DNA of 6,626 nucleotides from Phascolarctobacterium sp. (GCA_016302525.1 JAEDNJ010000087.1:1-6626); one strand, 5' to 3'. Shown: positions 1 through 5,671, numbered from the stretch's first letter. Numbers and translations: made by a program. The notes: a model not told the origin generated them from the letters alone.

Positions 1-423
1 GACCCTGCTGCCGTAGTCTTTGACGGTGTTAAGGCTGCGATTGCGCGCAAGGCAGACATTCTCTTTATTGATACGGCAGGTCGTTTGCAAAACAAGGCTA
101 ACCTGATGAACGAGCTGGAAAAGATACACCGCATTATTAAGCGTGAGATTCCTGAGGCTCCGCACGAAACCTTTTTAGTCTTGGATGCTACTACAGGCCA
201 AAATGCGATTAATCAGGCGAAGGTCTTTTTAGAAACTGCTAATGTTACCGGCATTGTGCTCACAAAGCTGGATGGCACAGCTAAGGGCGGCGTAGTGCTG
301 GCTATTAAGGAAGAGCTGGGTATTCCCGTTAAATGGATTGGCGTAGGCGAGGGAATTTACGATTTCCGTCCCTTTGAGCCCGATAAATTTGTGGATGCGC
401 TTTTTGCTACTGACGACAAGTAA
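1..423 (+). CDS. ftsY: Signal recognition particle receptor FtsY, C-terminal part (5' end outside window)
   Basis: FtsY is the membrane-associated SRP receptor GTPase; it pairs with Ffh to deliver ribosome-nascent chain complexes to the Sec translocon. The reading frame is open from base 1 to the TAA at 421-423 and gives 140 residues of the G domain. Visible in order are the G3 motif DTAGR (residues 24-28 of the fragment), DATTGQ (62-67), the G4 motif TKLDG followed by TAKGG (88-97), and the closing GVGE (114-117) and DFRPF (121-125) that typify the FtsY end. The P-loop and the acidic or membrane-binding N-terminus lie upstream of the window. FtsY is preferred over Ffh because there is no methionine-rich M domain and the protein stops just after the G domain. 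A TTG at base 85 could look like a start but sits inside the conserved G domain, so it is not one. The next gene, ylxM, begins 99 bases later behind its own promoter, and no obvious terminator separates them. Confidence 0.96.
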   Translation, partial: DPAAVVFDGVKAAIARKADILFIDTAGRLQNKANLMNELEKIHRIIKREIPEAPHETFLVLDATTGQNAINQAKVFLETANVTGIVLTKLDGTAKGGVVLAIKEELGIPVKWIGVGEGIYDFRPFEPDKFVDALFATDDK

Positions 424-470
424 AAATACTTGACAAAAATTTAAAATCGTAAAGGAAAAATACTTGACAA
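422..470 (+). repeat. 15-base direct repeat carrying a TTGACA box, two copies
   Basis: AAAAATACTTGACAA occurs exactly at 422-436 and again at 456-470, with starts 34 bases apart. Each copy contains a perfect TTGACA (430-435 and 464-469). Only the second has a matching -10 box; around 17 bases after the first there is only AGGAAA-like sequence. What is seen is the duplication. Whether the first copy has a role is unknown. Confidence 0.8.
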
Positions 471-492
471 CCCTCTTTTATTCTGTTATACT
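464..492 (+). promoter_or_regulatory. Sigma-A type promoter for ylxM-ffh
   Basis: A perfect -35 box TTGACA (464-469) is followed after 17 bases by TATACT (487-492, five of six matches to TATAAT), with an extended -10 TG at 484-485. Transcription should begin near 498-500, leaving a 5' leader of about 24 bases before the ylxM ATG. This is the strongest promoter-like sequence in the window, and it would drive ylxM, ffh and probably the genes through trmD. Confidence 0.88.
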
Positions 493-518
493 ATGCAAGT
501 CAGTTTAAGAGAGGGTTG
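468..518 (+). promoter_or_regulatory. 13-bp inverted repeat from the -35 box to the ylxM ribosome binding site
   Basis: The left arm CAACCCTCTTTTA (468-480) and the right arm TAAGAGAGGGTTG (506-518) are complementary over 13 positions, the only non-Watson-Crick pair being one U-G (477/509). They are separated by 25 bases holding the -10 box. The right arm contains GAGGG (511-515), the likely Shine-Dalgarno sequence of ylxM. No T-run follows, so it does not look like a terminator. A role as DNA operator or as an RNA hairpin in read-through transcripts is inference. Confidence 0.6.
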
Positions 519-522
519 AATT

Positions 523-876
523 ATGTCTGCAGAAGAAATTTTTGAGCAAAGAATGCGGTTGAGTAGACTGTTTAGCTTGTATGGCGGTCTCTTGACAGAG
601 AAGCAGTTTCAATGCTTAAGCTTCTATTTTGATGATGATTTATCCTTGAGCGAAATTGCTGATGAGCTGGGAGTTTCCCGACAGGCTGTACACGATTTAC
701 TAAAGCGTGTAGAACAAACATTAGAGCGTTATGAGGCTAAGCTAAAGCTTTTGGAGCAAACGGAGGCCAACGAAGCCAGGCTGCTCCATGTGATAGATTT
801 ATTAAAGGATAGTAAAGCTGCACATCGCAATGAGGCCGTCAAAATCCTTAGTGAAATGTGTAGTAAAGGTAGGTAA
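523..876 (+). CDS. ylxM: YlxM family helix-turn-helix protein (UPF0122), SRP-associated
   Basis: YlxM is a small protein encoded next to ffh in many Bacillota. In streptococci it has been linked to SRP function, where it influences Ffh and FtsY GTPase activity; its role here is inferred from family and position. The 117 residues begin with a helical segment (LFSLYGGLLTEKQ, about 16-28). A helix-turn-helix resembling sigma factor region 4 follows (about 40-62, LSLSEIADELGVSRQAVHDL), then a charged helical tail (63-117) with coiled-coil character. The start is ATG, 7 bases after GAGGG. The gene ends at TAA 874-876, three bases before the ffh start, and its 3' end carries the ffh ribosome binding site AAAGGTAGG, so the two are probably translationally linked. 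Length is usual for the family. Despite the DNA-binding look of the fold, no target is evident apart from the unproven possibility of the inverted repeat just upstream. Confidence 0.94.
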   Translation: MSAEEIFEQRMRLSRLFSLYGGLLTEKQFQCLSFYFDDDLSLSEIADELGVSRQAVHDLLKRVEQTLERYEAKLKLLEQTEANEARLLHVIDLLKDSKAAHRNEAVKILSEMCSKGR

Positions 877-879
877 GAC

Positions 880-2226
880 ATGGCATTTGAAAGCTTATCT
901 GAAAGATTACAGAACGCGTTAAAAATGTTCCGTGGCAAGGGCAAGCTTACTGAGGAAGATTTAAAGGAGCCTATGCGTGAGGTTCGCAAAGCTCTGTTAG
1001 AGGCCGATGTAAACTTCAAGGTCGTTAAGGACTTTGTTGCTACTGTTAAGGAGCGCGCTCTGGGCCAAGAGATAGGTGAGCAATTAAGCGCTCAACAACA
1101 AATTATTAAAATCGTTAATGAGGAGCTGGTAAGCCTCTTAGGTGGCAATCTGACCAAGATTACCGTTGCACCCAAGCCGCCCACCATCATCATGCTGGTA
1201 GGTCTGCAGGGCGCTGGTAAAACCACTACGGCTGGCAAGCTGGCTGCTTACTATAAAAAGAAGCACAAGAAACCTATTATGGTTGCTGGCGATATTTATC
1301 GTCCTGCAGCTATCACCCAATTAGAGGTTCTGGGTGAGCAATTAGGAGTGCCAGTCTTCTCTATGGGCGACAAGGTTTCTCCTGTAGAAATTGCTCAAAG
1401 AGCTTTAGAAAAGGCTCATTCCCTGGCTTGCGATACCATCATTATCGATACCGCAGGTCGCTTGCACATCAACGAAGAGCTGATGAACGAGCTGAAAAAC
1501 ATCAAGGGAACAGTTAATCCACACGAGGTTCTGCTGGTTGTAGATGCTATGACTGGTCAGGATGCTGTTACCGTAGCAGAAAGCTTCAATTCTCAGCTGG
1601 GCATTGACGGCTTAATCGTTACGAAGCTGGACGGCGATGCTCGTGGTGGTGCAGTGCTTTCTGTCAAGGCTGTAACCGGCAAGCCCGTCAAGATGATTGG
1701 TATGGGCGAAAAGCTGGAGGCCTTAGAGGAATTCCATCCCGACCGTATGGCTTCTCGTATCCTGGGCATGGGCGATATCCTGACTCTGGTAGAAAAAATT
1801 CAATCTACCACGGATTTAGCCAAGGCTCTGGAAATGGAAAAGAAGCTTAGAAAGGATGAGTTCACGCTGGAGCAATTCCTTGACCAAATGCAACAGGTCA
1901 AGAAGCTGGGCTCCTTAGATACTATCCTGGGCTTAATCCCCGGCATGGGCGGTATCAGCCAAAAGCTGAAGGAAGCCAATGTTGACGAAAAGGAATTCGA
2001 CCGCATTGAGGCTATCATCCGTTCTATGACCATTAAGGAAAGACGTCATCCAGAAATCATTAACGGCTCTCGCCGTAAGCGTATTGCGATGGGCTCTGGT
2101 ATGCGCGTTCAGGATGTCAATAAACTGCTGAAGAACTTCGAAGAATCTAAAAAGATGATGAAGAGAATGCAGGGTATGGCAAAGTTTGCTTCTAAAGGTG
2201 GATTTAAACTCCCCTTTATGCATTAA
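880..2226 (+). CDS. ffh: Signal recognition particle protein Ffh (SRP54)
   Basis: Ffh is the protein subunit of SRP: its M domain binds 4.5S/6S RNA and hydrophobic signal sequences, and its GTPase docks with FtsY at the membrane. The 448 residues show the N domain (about 1-95), the P-loop GLQGAGKTT (108-116), GDIYRPAA (137-144), DTAGR (190-194) and the G4 motif TKLDGDARGG (248-257). The M domain (about 300-440) contains the helix-turn-helix RNA-binding segment around RRKRIAMGSGMRVQDVN (398-414) and many methionines (MMKRMQGM, 426-433). The start is ATG at 880, supported by AAAGGTAGG inside the end of ylxM and a standard MAFESLSERL N-terminus. Full length and all GTPase motifs are intact. It shares the G-domain design with the FtsY fragment at the start of the window through ancient paralogy. 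The gene for its RNA partner (ffs) is not in this window. Confidence 0.98.
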   Translation: MAFESLSERLQNALKMFRGKGKLTEEDLKEPMREVRKALLEADVNFKVVKDFVATVKERALGQEIGEQLSAQQQIIKIVNEELVSLLGGNLTKITVAPKPPTIIMLVGLQGAGKTTTAGKLAAYYKKKHKKPIMVAGDIYRPAAITQLEVLGEQLGVPVFSMGDKVSPVEIAQRALEKAHSLACDTIIIDTAGRLHINEELMNELKNIKGTVNPHEVLLVVDAMTGQDAVTVAESFNSQLGIDGLIVTKLDGDARGGAVLSVKAVTGKPVKMIGMGEKLEALEEFHPDRMASRILGMGDILTLVEKIQSTTDLAKALEMEKKLRKDEFTLEQFLDQMQQVKKLGSLDTILGLIPGMGGISQKLKEANVDEKEFDRIEAIIRSMTIKERRHPEIINGSRRKRIAMGSGMRVQDVNKLLKNFEESKKMMKRMQGMAKFASKGGFKLPFMH

Positions 2227-2256
2227 TAAAAAAATGATTTGCATCTGATAATTGTT

Positions 2257-2265
2257 AAGGAGGTG
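2257..2265 (+). promoter_or_regulatory. Strong Shine-Dalgarno of rpsP
   Basis: AAGGAGGTG lies 8 bases before the rpsP ATG and matches the 3' end of 16S rRNA almost completely, as expected for a highly translated ribosomal protein. The 47-base ffh-rpsP gap holds no hairpin and no convincing promoter, so rpsP is probably transcribed from upstream. Confidence 0.85.
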
Positions 2266-2273
2266 AAACTCAG

Positions 2274-2546
2274 ATGGCAGTTAAAATTCGTTTAAAACGC
2301 ATGGGCGCTAAAAAAGCTCCTTTCTATCGTATCGTTGTAGCAGACGCTCGTTCTCCTCGTGATGGTCGTTTCATCGAATCCATTGGTTACTATGATTCCA
2401 CTACTCAACCCGCAGTAGTTAAAATCGACGAAGAGAAGGCTCTGGCTTGGATGGGTAACGGTGCACAACCTACTGATACCGTTAAATCCCTGTTCAGCAA
2501 AAACGGCATCATGAAAAAATTTGCTGATGCTAAAGCTGCAAAATAA
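2274..2546 (+). CDS. rpsP: 30S ribosomal protein bS16
   Basis: bS16 binds 16S rRNA early in assembly of the 30S body. The 90-residue product has the signature N-terminus [20 protein letters not shown] and then [20 protein letters not shown] (21-40). A short middle segment and a lysine-rich tail ending KAAK complete it. Length equals the usual size for Bacillota bS16. Arginine codons are mainly CGT and the ribosome binding site is strong, both in keeping with high expression. It is followed 21 bases later by khpA. Placing bS16 beside rimM and trmD is the common bacterial arrangement, with RimM assisting assembly of the 30S head. Confidence 0.98.
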   Translation: MAVKIRLKRMGAKKAPFYRIVVADARSPRDGRFIESIGYYDSTTQPAVVKIDEEKALAWMGNGAQPTDTVKSLFSKNGIMKKFADAKAAK

Positions 2547-2567
2547 TTTATGTGAGGCGTGATCTAC

Positions 2568-2795
2568 ATGAAAGAATTGGTAGAAGTAATGGCCAAGTCT
2601 CTTGTAAGCAATCCCTCTGCAGTTGTTGTGGAGGAGGAAACCACTGGCACAACCACGGTTCTCCGCCTCCATGTAGCTTCTGAAGATATGGGCAAGGTCA
2701 TTGGCAAACAAGGCCGCATTGCCAAAGCAATCAGAACAGTTATGAAAGCTGTTGCAACCCGTGAAAACGTCAAGGTAATTGTTGAAATTATCTAA
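2568..2795 (+). CDS. khpA: KH-domain RNA-binding protein KhpA (YlqC family)
   Basis: KhpA is a small single-KH RNA-binding protein that in Gram-positive bacteria partners with KhpB (Jag/EloR) and affects small-RNA binding and cell elongation. The 75 residues contain the KH core with the GxxG loop GKQG (46-49) in VIGKQGRIAKAIR (44-56), preceded by a beta-rich half (VVVEEETTG, LRLHV) and followed by VKVIVEII. I chose ATG 2568 over the in-frame GTG 2559: GAGG at 2554-2557 lies 10 bases from the ATG but only one base from the GTG, and MKELVE matches the family N-terminus. The longer form would add only three residues. The gene sits between rpsP and ylqD as in Bacillus. The KhpB gene, usually elsewhere in the genome, is not seen here. 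Confidence 0.94.
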   Translation: MKELVEVMAKSLVSNPSAVVVEEETTGTTTVLRLHVASEDMGKVIGKQGRIAKAIRTVMKAVATRENVKVIVEII

Positions 2796-2818
2796 TCGCT
2801 TAAGGATGGTTACTACTA

Positions 2819-3223
2819 ATGGATAAGATGCTAGTTAGGGTTCCTGTGGCAATCAAAGCCAAAGTTACTGAAGATTTAAAGCTGAAAATTATTGCAGATC
2901 TGCAAGACACTATAAAGAAAATTGACATGGATGCTCAACAATTCGAGTTTGCAGCAAAGCAAGCTATGAATCAGGCAGCTGGTAATTTGCAAGCGCTTCC
3001 GGCTTTGCGCGAGCAAATTGAGGCTGAAAGAGCTAAGATTACCGATGCTAAGAATGAAGCAACGGAAAAGCTCAAACGTGCTCAAGAGTTAGAAATTGGT
3101 GCAGAAATCGGTCATGGTACCTTAGAGCGTACTGTGGAGGTAGAAATCGGCACTGACTTAGAAGCACTGATGGGTGCGGAGATCCTTACTGAGGACGGCA
3201 AGATTATTGCCTTCCGCGGTTAA
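2819..3223 (+). CDS. ylqD: YlqD family protein, function unknown
   Basis: This 134-residue protein corresponds in position and layout to YlqD of Bacillus, a family without an established function. It has a short beta-like start (LVRVPVAIKAK, 5-15). A long charged helical region (about 17-91) rich in E, K, Q and A with heptad character follows, for example LREQIEAERAKITDAKNE (63-80), and suggests a coiled coil. A compact C-terminal part (92-134) ends with EILTEDGKIIAFRG, resembling a small beta domain. There is no signal peptide or membrane segment, so it is probably cytosolic. The start at 2819 has AAGGATGG about 10 bases upstream; ATG 2828, three codons later, is a less likely alternative. 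It ends three bases before rimM. Its place between an RNA-binding KH protein and rRNA/tRNA maturation factors suggests, but does not prove, an RNA or ribosome role. Family assignment is fairly sure; function is not. Confidence 0.85.
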   Translation: MDKMLVRVPVAIKAKVTEDLKLKIIADLQDTIKKIDMDAQQFEFAAKQAMNQAAGNLQALPALREQIEAERAKITDAKNEATEKLKRAQELEIGAEIGHGTLERTVEVEIGTDLEALMGAEILTEDGKIIAFRG

Positions 3224-3226
3224 TCC

Positions 3227-3730
3227 ATGGACAAGCACATAGTAATTGGCAAAATTGTCGCTCCGCACGGTGTGCGGGGCGATATTCGTATTCTGCCTTT
3301 AACTGATAAGCCGGAGCAATTTTTAGATTTAGACTATCTGCTCTTACCAGATGGTAAGAAGTTAACTGTAAAAAATGCCCGTTTTCACAAAAACATGGTG
3401 CTAGTTACCACAAAAGAGGTAACAACCATGGATGCGGCTGAGCTGCTGCGTGATAAGGATGTATCTGTAAACTTTGAGGATTTGCCCCAATTAGAGGAGG
3501 GTGAGTTCTACGTTGCCGATTTAATTGGTCTGGATGTCCTGGATGTCGAGGGCAAGAAGATTGGCACCTTCAAGGATGCTCAAAGCACTGGCGTAAATGA
3601 TTATTACATTGTTGCTGTGCCTGGGCAAAAGGATATTCTTATCCCGGCATTAAAACGCTATGTAAAGGAAATTAATCTTGCGGAGCACCGTATTGTGGTA
3701 GAGATGCCGCAATGGGTGGAGACAGAATAA
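3227..3730 (+). CDS. rimM: Ribosome maturation factor RimM
   Basis: RimM binds ribosomal protein uS19 and helps the 30S head and 16S rRNA mature; it acts in the cytoplasm on pre-30S particles. The 167 residues show the RimM N-terminal barrel with GKIVAPHGVRGDI (8-20) and LTDKPE (25-30). The PRC-barrel half follows with EEGEFYVADLIGLDV (90-104), GVNDYYIV (122-129) and ILIPA (137-141). Length is usual. The ATG lies three bases after the ylqD stop, and the preceding bases (CCTTCCGCGGTTAATCC) contain no recognisable Shine-Dalgarno sequence, so translation probably depends on ribosomes ending ylqD. The stop codon TAA (3728-3730) shares its last A with the trmD ATG. Confidence 0.97.
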   Translation: MDKHIVIGKIVAPHGVRGDIRILPLTDKPEQFLDLDYLLLPDGKKLTVKNARFHKNMVLVTTKEVTTMDAAELLRDKDVSVNFEDLPQLEEGEFYVADLIGLDVLDVEGKKIGTFKDAQSTGVNDYYIVAVPGQKDILIPALKRYVKEINLAEHRIVVEMPQWVETE

Positions 3731-4521
3731 TGAAATTCTGCTTCGTGACCTTATTTCCTGAACAAATACAACAGGCTGCTAGTCATAGCATTTTACACCG
3801 AGCAGCTAAGGCTGGCTTGATTGAGGTATCGTGCATAAATCCTCGCGATTTTACGCACGATAAGCATCGCACTGTAGACGACACTCCCTTTGGTGGGGGA
3901 GCCGGGATGGTGCTTAAGCCAGAGCCTATGGTGGCGGCAATTCGCCTGGCGAAGGAGCAGCTGCCTAATGCTCGTGTTATTGCCATGTGCCCTGGTGGAA
4001 GGACATTAAAGCAAAGCATTGTTGAAGAATATGCTACCTGTGGACAGGATTTTATCTTCGTCTGTGGCCACTATGAGGGCTTTGACGAGCGCATTTTTAA
4101 CTGGGTGGATGAAAAGCTGTCTATTGGCGACTATGTATTGACTGGTGGGGAGATGCCGGCAATCATAGTGATGGATGCCATTAGCCGCTTTATTCCTGGG
4201 GTACTCGGTAAATTTGCCAGCGCCGAGGAGGATAGCTTCAGCAATGGTCTGTTGGAATACCCTCAGTATACCAAGCCTGCAGAATTTGAAGGTATGGTGG
4301 TTCCTGAGGTGCTTCGCAACGGCAACCATGCTTTAATTGCAGAATGGCGCTACCAAAAAAGTCTGGTGGCTACCTATCTGCAGCGTCCTGAGCTTTTAAC
4401 AGAGGAACAGTTGGCTTTGCTGACAGGTCCTCTGCCTAGAAAGCTTAACAAAACCAAGCAAAGGTTTTATCGCAATCTGCGTGCCATGCTCATGGAGGCG
4501 CAGGCGAAAAACAAGGAGTGA
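3730..4521 (+). CDS. trmD: tRNA (guanine-N1-)-methyltransferase TrmD
   Basis: TrmD is a SPOUT-class enzyme that transfers a methyl group from S-adenosylmethionine to G37 beside the anticodon, preventing +1 frameshifts. The 263 residues include VDDTPFGGGAGMVLKPEP (49-66), the knot segments GHYEGFDERI (113-122) and SIGDYVLTGGEMP (131-143), and ISRFIPGVLG (151-160). The SAEEDSF loop (164-170) carries Asp168, which corresponds to the catalytic Asp169 of E. coli, and Arg153 matches its Arg154. The start is ATG 3730: GGTGGAG ends 8 bases before it and MKFCFVTLFPE is the standard N-terminus. The in-frame ATG at 3712 would add six residues (MGGDRI) and lacks a good ribosome binding site. The one-base overlap with rimM (TAATG) implies coupled translation. 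A terminator follows directly, so trmD closes this transcription unit. Confidence 0.98.
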   Translation: MKFCFVTLFPEQIQQAASHSILHRAAKAGLIEVSCINPRDFTHDKHRTVDDTPFGGGAGMVLKPEPMVAAIRLAKEQLPNARVIAMCPGGRTLKQSIVEEYATCGQDFIFVCGHYEGFDERIFNWVDEKLSIGDYVLTGGEMPAIIVMDAISRFIPGVLGKFASAEEDSFSNGLLEYPQYTKPAEFEGMVVPEVLRNGNHALIAEWRYQKSLVATYLQRPELLTEEQLALLTGPLPRKLNKTKQRFYRNLRAMLMEAQAKNKE

Positions 4522-4560
4522 ATTACTTAGTCTTATGATTAAGTAATTCTTTGCTTTTAT
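4521..4560 (+). terminator. Rho-independent terminator after trmD
   Basis: The stem AATTACTTAGTC (4521-4532) pairs over 12 bp, with one G-U, to GATTAAGTAATT (4537-4548) across a four-base loop TTAT. CTTTGCTTTTA follows as the T-rich tail. The stem begins on the last base of the trmD stop codon. It is A/T-rich and the tail is interrupted, so termination may be incomplete. Confidence 0.75.
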
Positions 4561-4571
4561 ACAAAAAAGTG

Positions 4572-4600
4572 TTGCATTGTTTACACTCGTGTGGTATAAT
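4572..4600 (+). promoter_or_regulatory. Promoter of rplS (extended -10)
   Basis: A perfect TATAAT (4595-4600) is preceded by the extended -10 TG (4592-4593). At 17 bases spacing the -35 is TTGCAT (4572-4577), which matches consensus only in TTG, so the extended -10 probably compensates. The start point should lie near 4606-4608. The promoter sits right after the trmD terminator, making rplS and its followers a separate unit. Confidence 0.82.
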
Positions 4601-4606
4601 ACTCAT

Positions 4607-4660
4607 GTTGTAATACAGACGGTCCGCTGTGGTTCATCATGAACGTCTTAGTCTAGGAGG
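4607..4660 (+). ncRNA. Structured rplS 5' leader, candidate L19 autoregulatory leader
   Basis: The leader of about 60 nt contains two small hairpins. In the first, ACAG (4615-4618) pairs with CTGT (4627-4630) and C4620 with G4626 around the loop GGTCC. In the second, GTTCA (4632-4636) pairs with TGAAC (4640-4644). AGAC (4617-4620) could instead pair with GTCT at 4645-4648 or at 4651-4654, the latter touching AGGAGG (4655-4660). Leaders with autoregulatory roles are known for rplS in low-GC Gram-positive bacteria (the L19 leader family). Membership here is inferred from position and foldability, not from a profile match. Confidence 0.5.
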
Positions 4661-4666
4661 AAAATT

Positions 4667-5008
4667 ATGAACATTATTGATGTACTGAATCAAGAACAAC
4701 TGCGTAACGACATTCCCGAATTCCGCGCTGGCGATACTGTAAAGGTTTATGCAAAAATCGTCGAAGGCAACAAAGAGCGTGTTCAAGTATTTGAAGGCGT
4801 TGTAATTGCTCGTAGCGGCAGCGGCTCTCAAGAAAACTACACTGTTCGTCGTATCTCTTATGGCGTAGGCGTAGAAAGAACCTTCCCGGTTCATAGCCCT
4901 CGTGTTGAAAAGATCGTTGTAGTTCGTAAAGGTATCGTTCGTCGTGCAAAACTGTACTACCTGCGCAACCTGACCGGTAAAGCTGCTCGTATCAGAGAAC
5001 GTCGCTAA
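4667..5008 (+). CDS. rplS: 50S ribosomal protein bL19
   Basis: bL19 lies at the 30S-50S interface of the large subunit and contributes to an intersubunit bridge. The 113 residues match the family along their length: the N-terminal helix [19 protein letters not shown], then [19 protein letters not shown] (22-40), [13 protein letters not shown] (42-54) and [21 protein letters not shown] (58-78). The end is basic, [22 protein letters not shown]. The start is secured by AGGAGG (4655-4660) with six bases to the ATG. CGT-dominated arginine codons point to high expression. It has its own promoter and leader and is followed by a hairpin terminator, so most transcripts may be monocistronic while lepB receives read-through. 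Confidence 0.98.
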   Translation: MNIIDVLNQEQLRNDIPEFRAGDTVKVYAKIVEGNKERVQVFEGVVIARSGSGSQENYTVRRISYGVGVERTFPVHSPRVEKIVVVRKGIVRRAKLYYLRNLTGKAARIRERR

Positions 5009-5025
5009 TTTTTGTTTTGTAATGG

Positions 5026-5057
5026 AAGGGACTGTCGCAAGAGAGTCCCTTTTATTA
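5026..5057 (+). terminator. Hairpin terminator between rplS and lepB
   Basis: AAGGGACT (5026-5033) pairs perfectly with AGTCCCTT (5044-5051). Above a single G-G mismatch, two more pairs close a GCAA loop (5037-5040), which fits the stable GNRA class. TTTATTATTAT follows. Because no promoter is visible between it and lepB, it may act as a partial terminator that lowers expression of the following genes relative to rplS. Confidence 0.8.
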
Positions 5058-5088
5058 TTATCCAAGGCTTTTAGAAAGGGTAATACCT

Positions 5089-5664
5089 ATGAGTAAGAAA
5101 TCTAATTCCAGCTCCTGGCAGGATCAGGCTAGCGATTGGCTGGTCTCTATTATCGTAGCAGTTGCATTGGCCTTCTGCATTCGTACTTTTTTGTTTGAGC
5201 CTTATATGGTAGAGGGCTCCTCTATGTATCCCACGCTAACTCATCATGAACGCCTTATCGTCGATAAGCTAAGCTTCTTTATTGGCAAGCCCGAAAAGGG
5301 CGAGGTGGTCGTTTTCCGTTTCCCGAAGGACCAAACCCGTGACTTTATTAAGCGTGTTATCGCTACTGGTGGCGATAGTGTTGAAATGAAGAACGGCAAG
5401 GTTTTTGTTAACGGTCAACAGCTGAACGAAACCTATATTTGGCACAACGACCCCAAGGGTCAAAACATTTCCAATGTACGCAAGTGCATTGTGCCTGAGG
5501 GAACAATCTTTGTTTTAGGCGATAACCGCAATAATTCTGAGGATAGCCGCTTTGCTGATGTAGGCATGGTGCCCTTAAAGCTTGTGAAGGGTCGTGCTGT
5601 AGCAGCCTTCTGGCCCTTGGATAAGATGCGTGTTATTAAGGCTGATACTGGTTTAAGTAAATAG
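5089..5664 (+). CDS. lepB: Type I signal peptidase (LepB/SipS)
   Basis: Signal peptidase I cleaves signal peptides from Sec- and Tat-exported proteins at the outer face of the cytoplasmic membrane. The 191 residues have a short polar N-terminus, one membrane segment (about 17-36, DWLVSIIVAVALAFCIRTFL), and the catalytic serine Ser45 in the box GSSMYPTL (43-50). The general base Lys88 is in DFIKRVIATGGD (85-96), and GDNRNNSEDSR (144-154) is the conserved final box. One membrane segment and about 190 residues fit the Gram-positive type rather than the larger E. coli LepB. The start is ATG 5089 after GAAAGGG (5074-5080), spacing 8. No promoter of its own is visible, so it probably depends on read-through from rplS. 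Confidence 0.97.
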   Translation: MSKKSNSSSWQDQASDWLVSIIVAVALAFCIRTFLFEPYMVEGSSMYPTLTHHERLIVDKLSFFIGKPEKGEVVVFRFPKDQTRDFIKRVIATGGDSVEMKNGKVFVNGQQLNETYIWHNDPKGQNISNVRKCIVPEGTIFVLGDNRNNSEDSRFADVGMVPLKLVKGRAVAAFWPLDKMRVIKADTGLSK

Positions 5665-5671
5665 TTTTTTA

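Noticed and set aside
468..518. The ftsY-ylxM inverted repeat as an ftsY terminator
   Set aside because: It has a 25-base loop and no T-run after the right arm, so intrinsic termination is unlikely.
61..1500. Similar stretches in the ftsY fragment (68-116) and ffh (1446-1497), including DTAGRL and LMNEL
   Set aside because: This is paralogy of the two SRP GTPases rather than a repeat or recombination product; the similarity follows conserved G-domain residues.
1933..2244. Minus-strand open frame of 103 codons across the ffh 3' end, with other long antisense frames over rpsP, trmD, rplS and rbgA
   Set aside because: They lie opposite strongly conserved genes, have no ribosome binding site or promoter that I can see, and translate to compositions with no recognisable motif.
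2239..2256. GATAAT (2245-2250) before rpsP as a possible -10 box
   Set aside because: No -35 box lies at the proper distance, and a start there would leave almost no leader before the Shine-Dalgarno sequence.
3712..3729. Earlier in-frame ATG for trmD
   Set aside because: It adds residues not typical of TrmD and lacks a ribosome binding site, while ATG 3730 has a well-placed GGTGGAG and the canonical MKF start.
4580..4585. TTTACA as the -35 box of the rplS promoter
   Set aside because: It is only 9 bases from TATAAT, too close; the extended -10 with TTGCAT at 17 bases is the more plausible arrangement.
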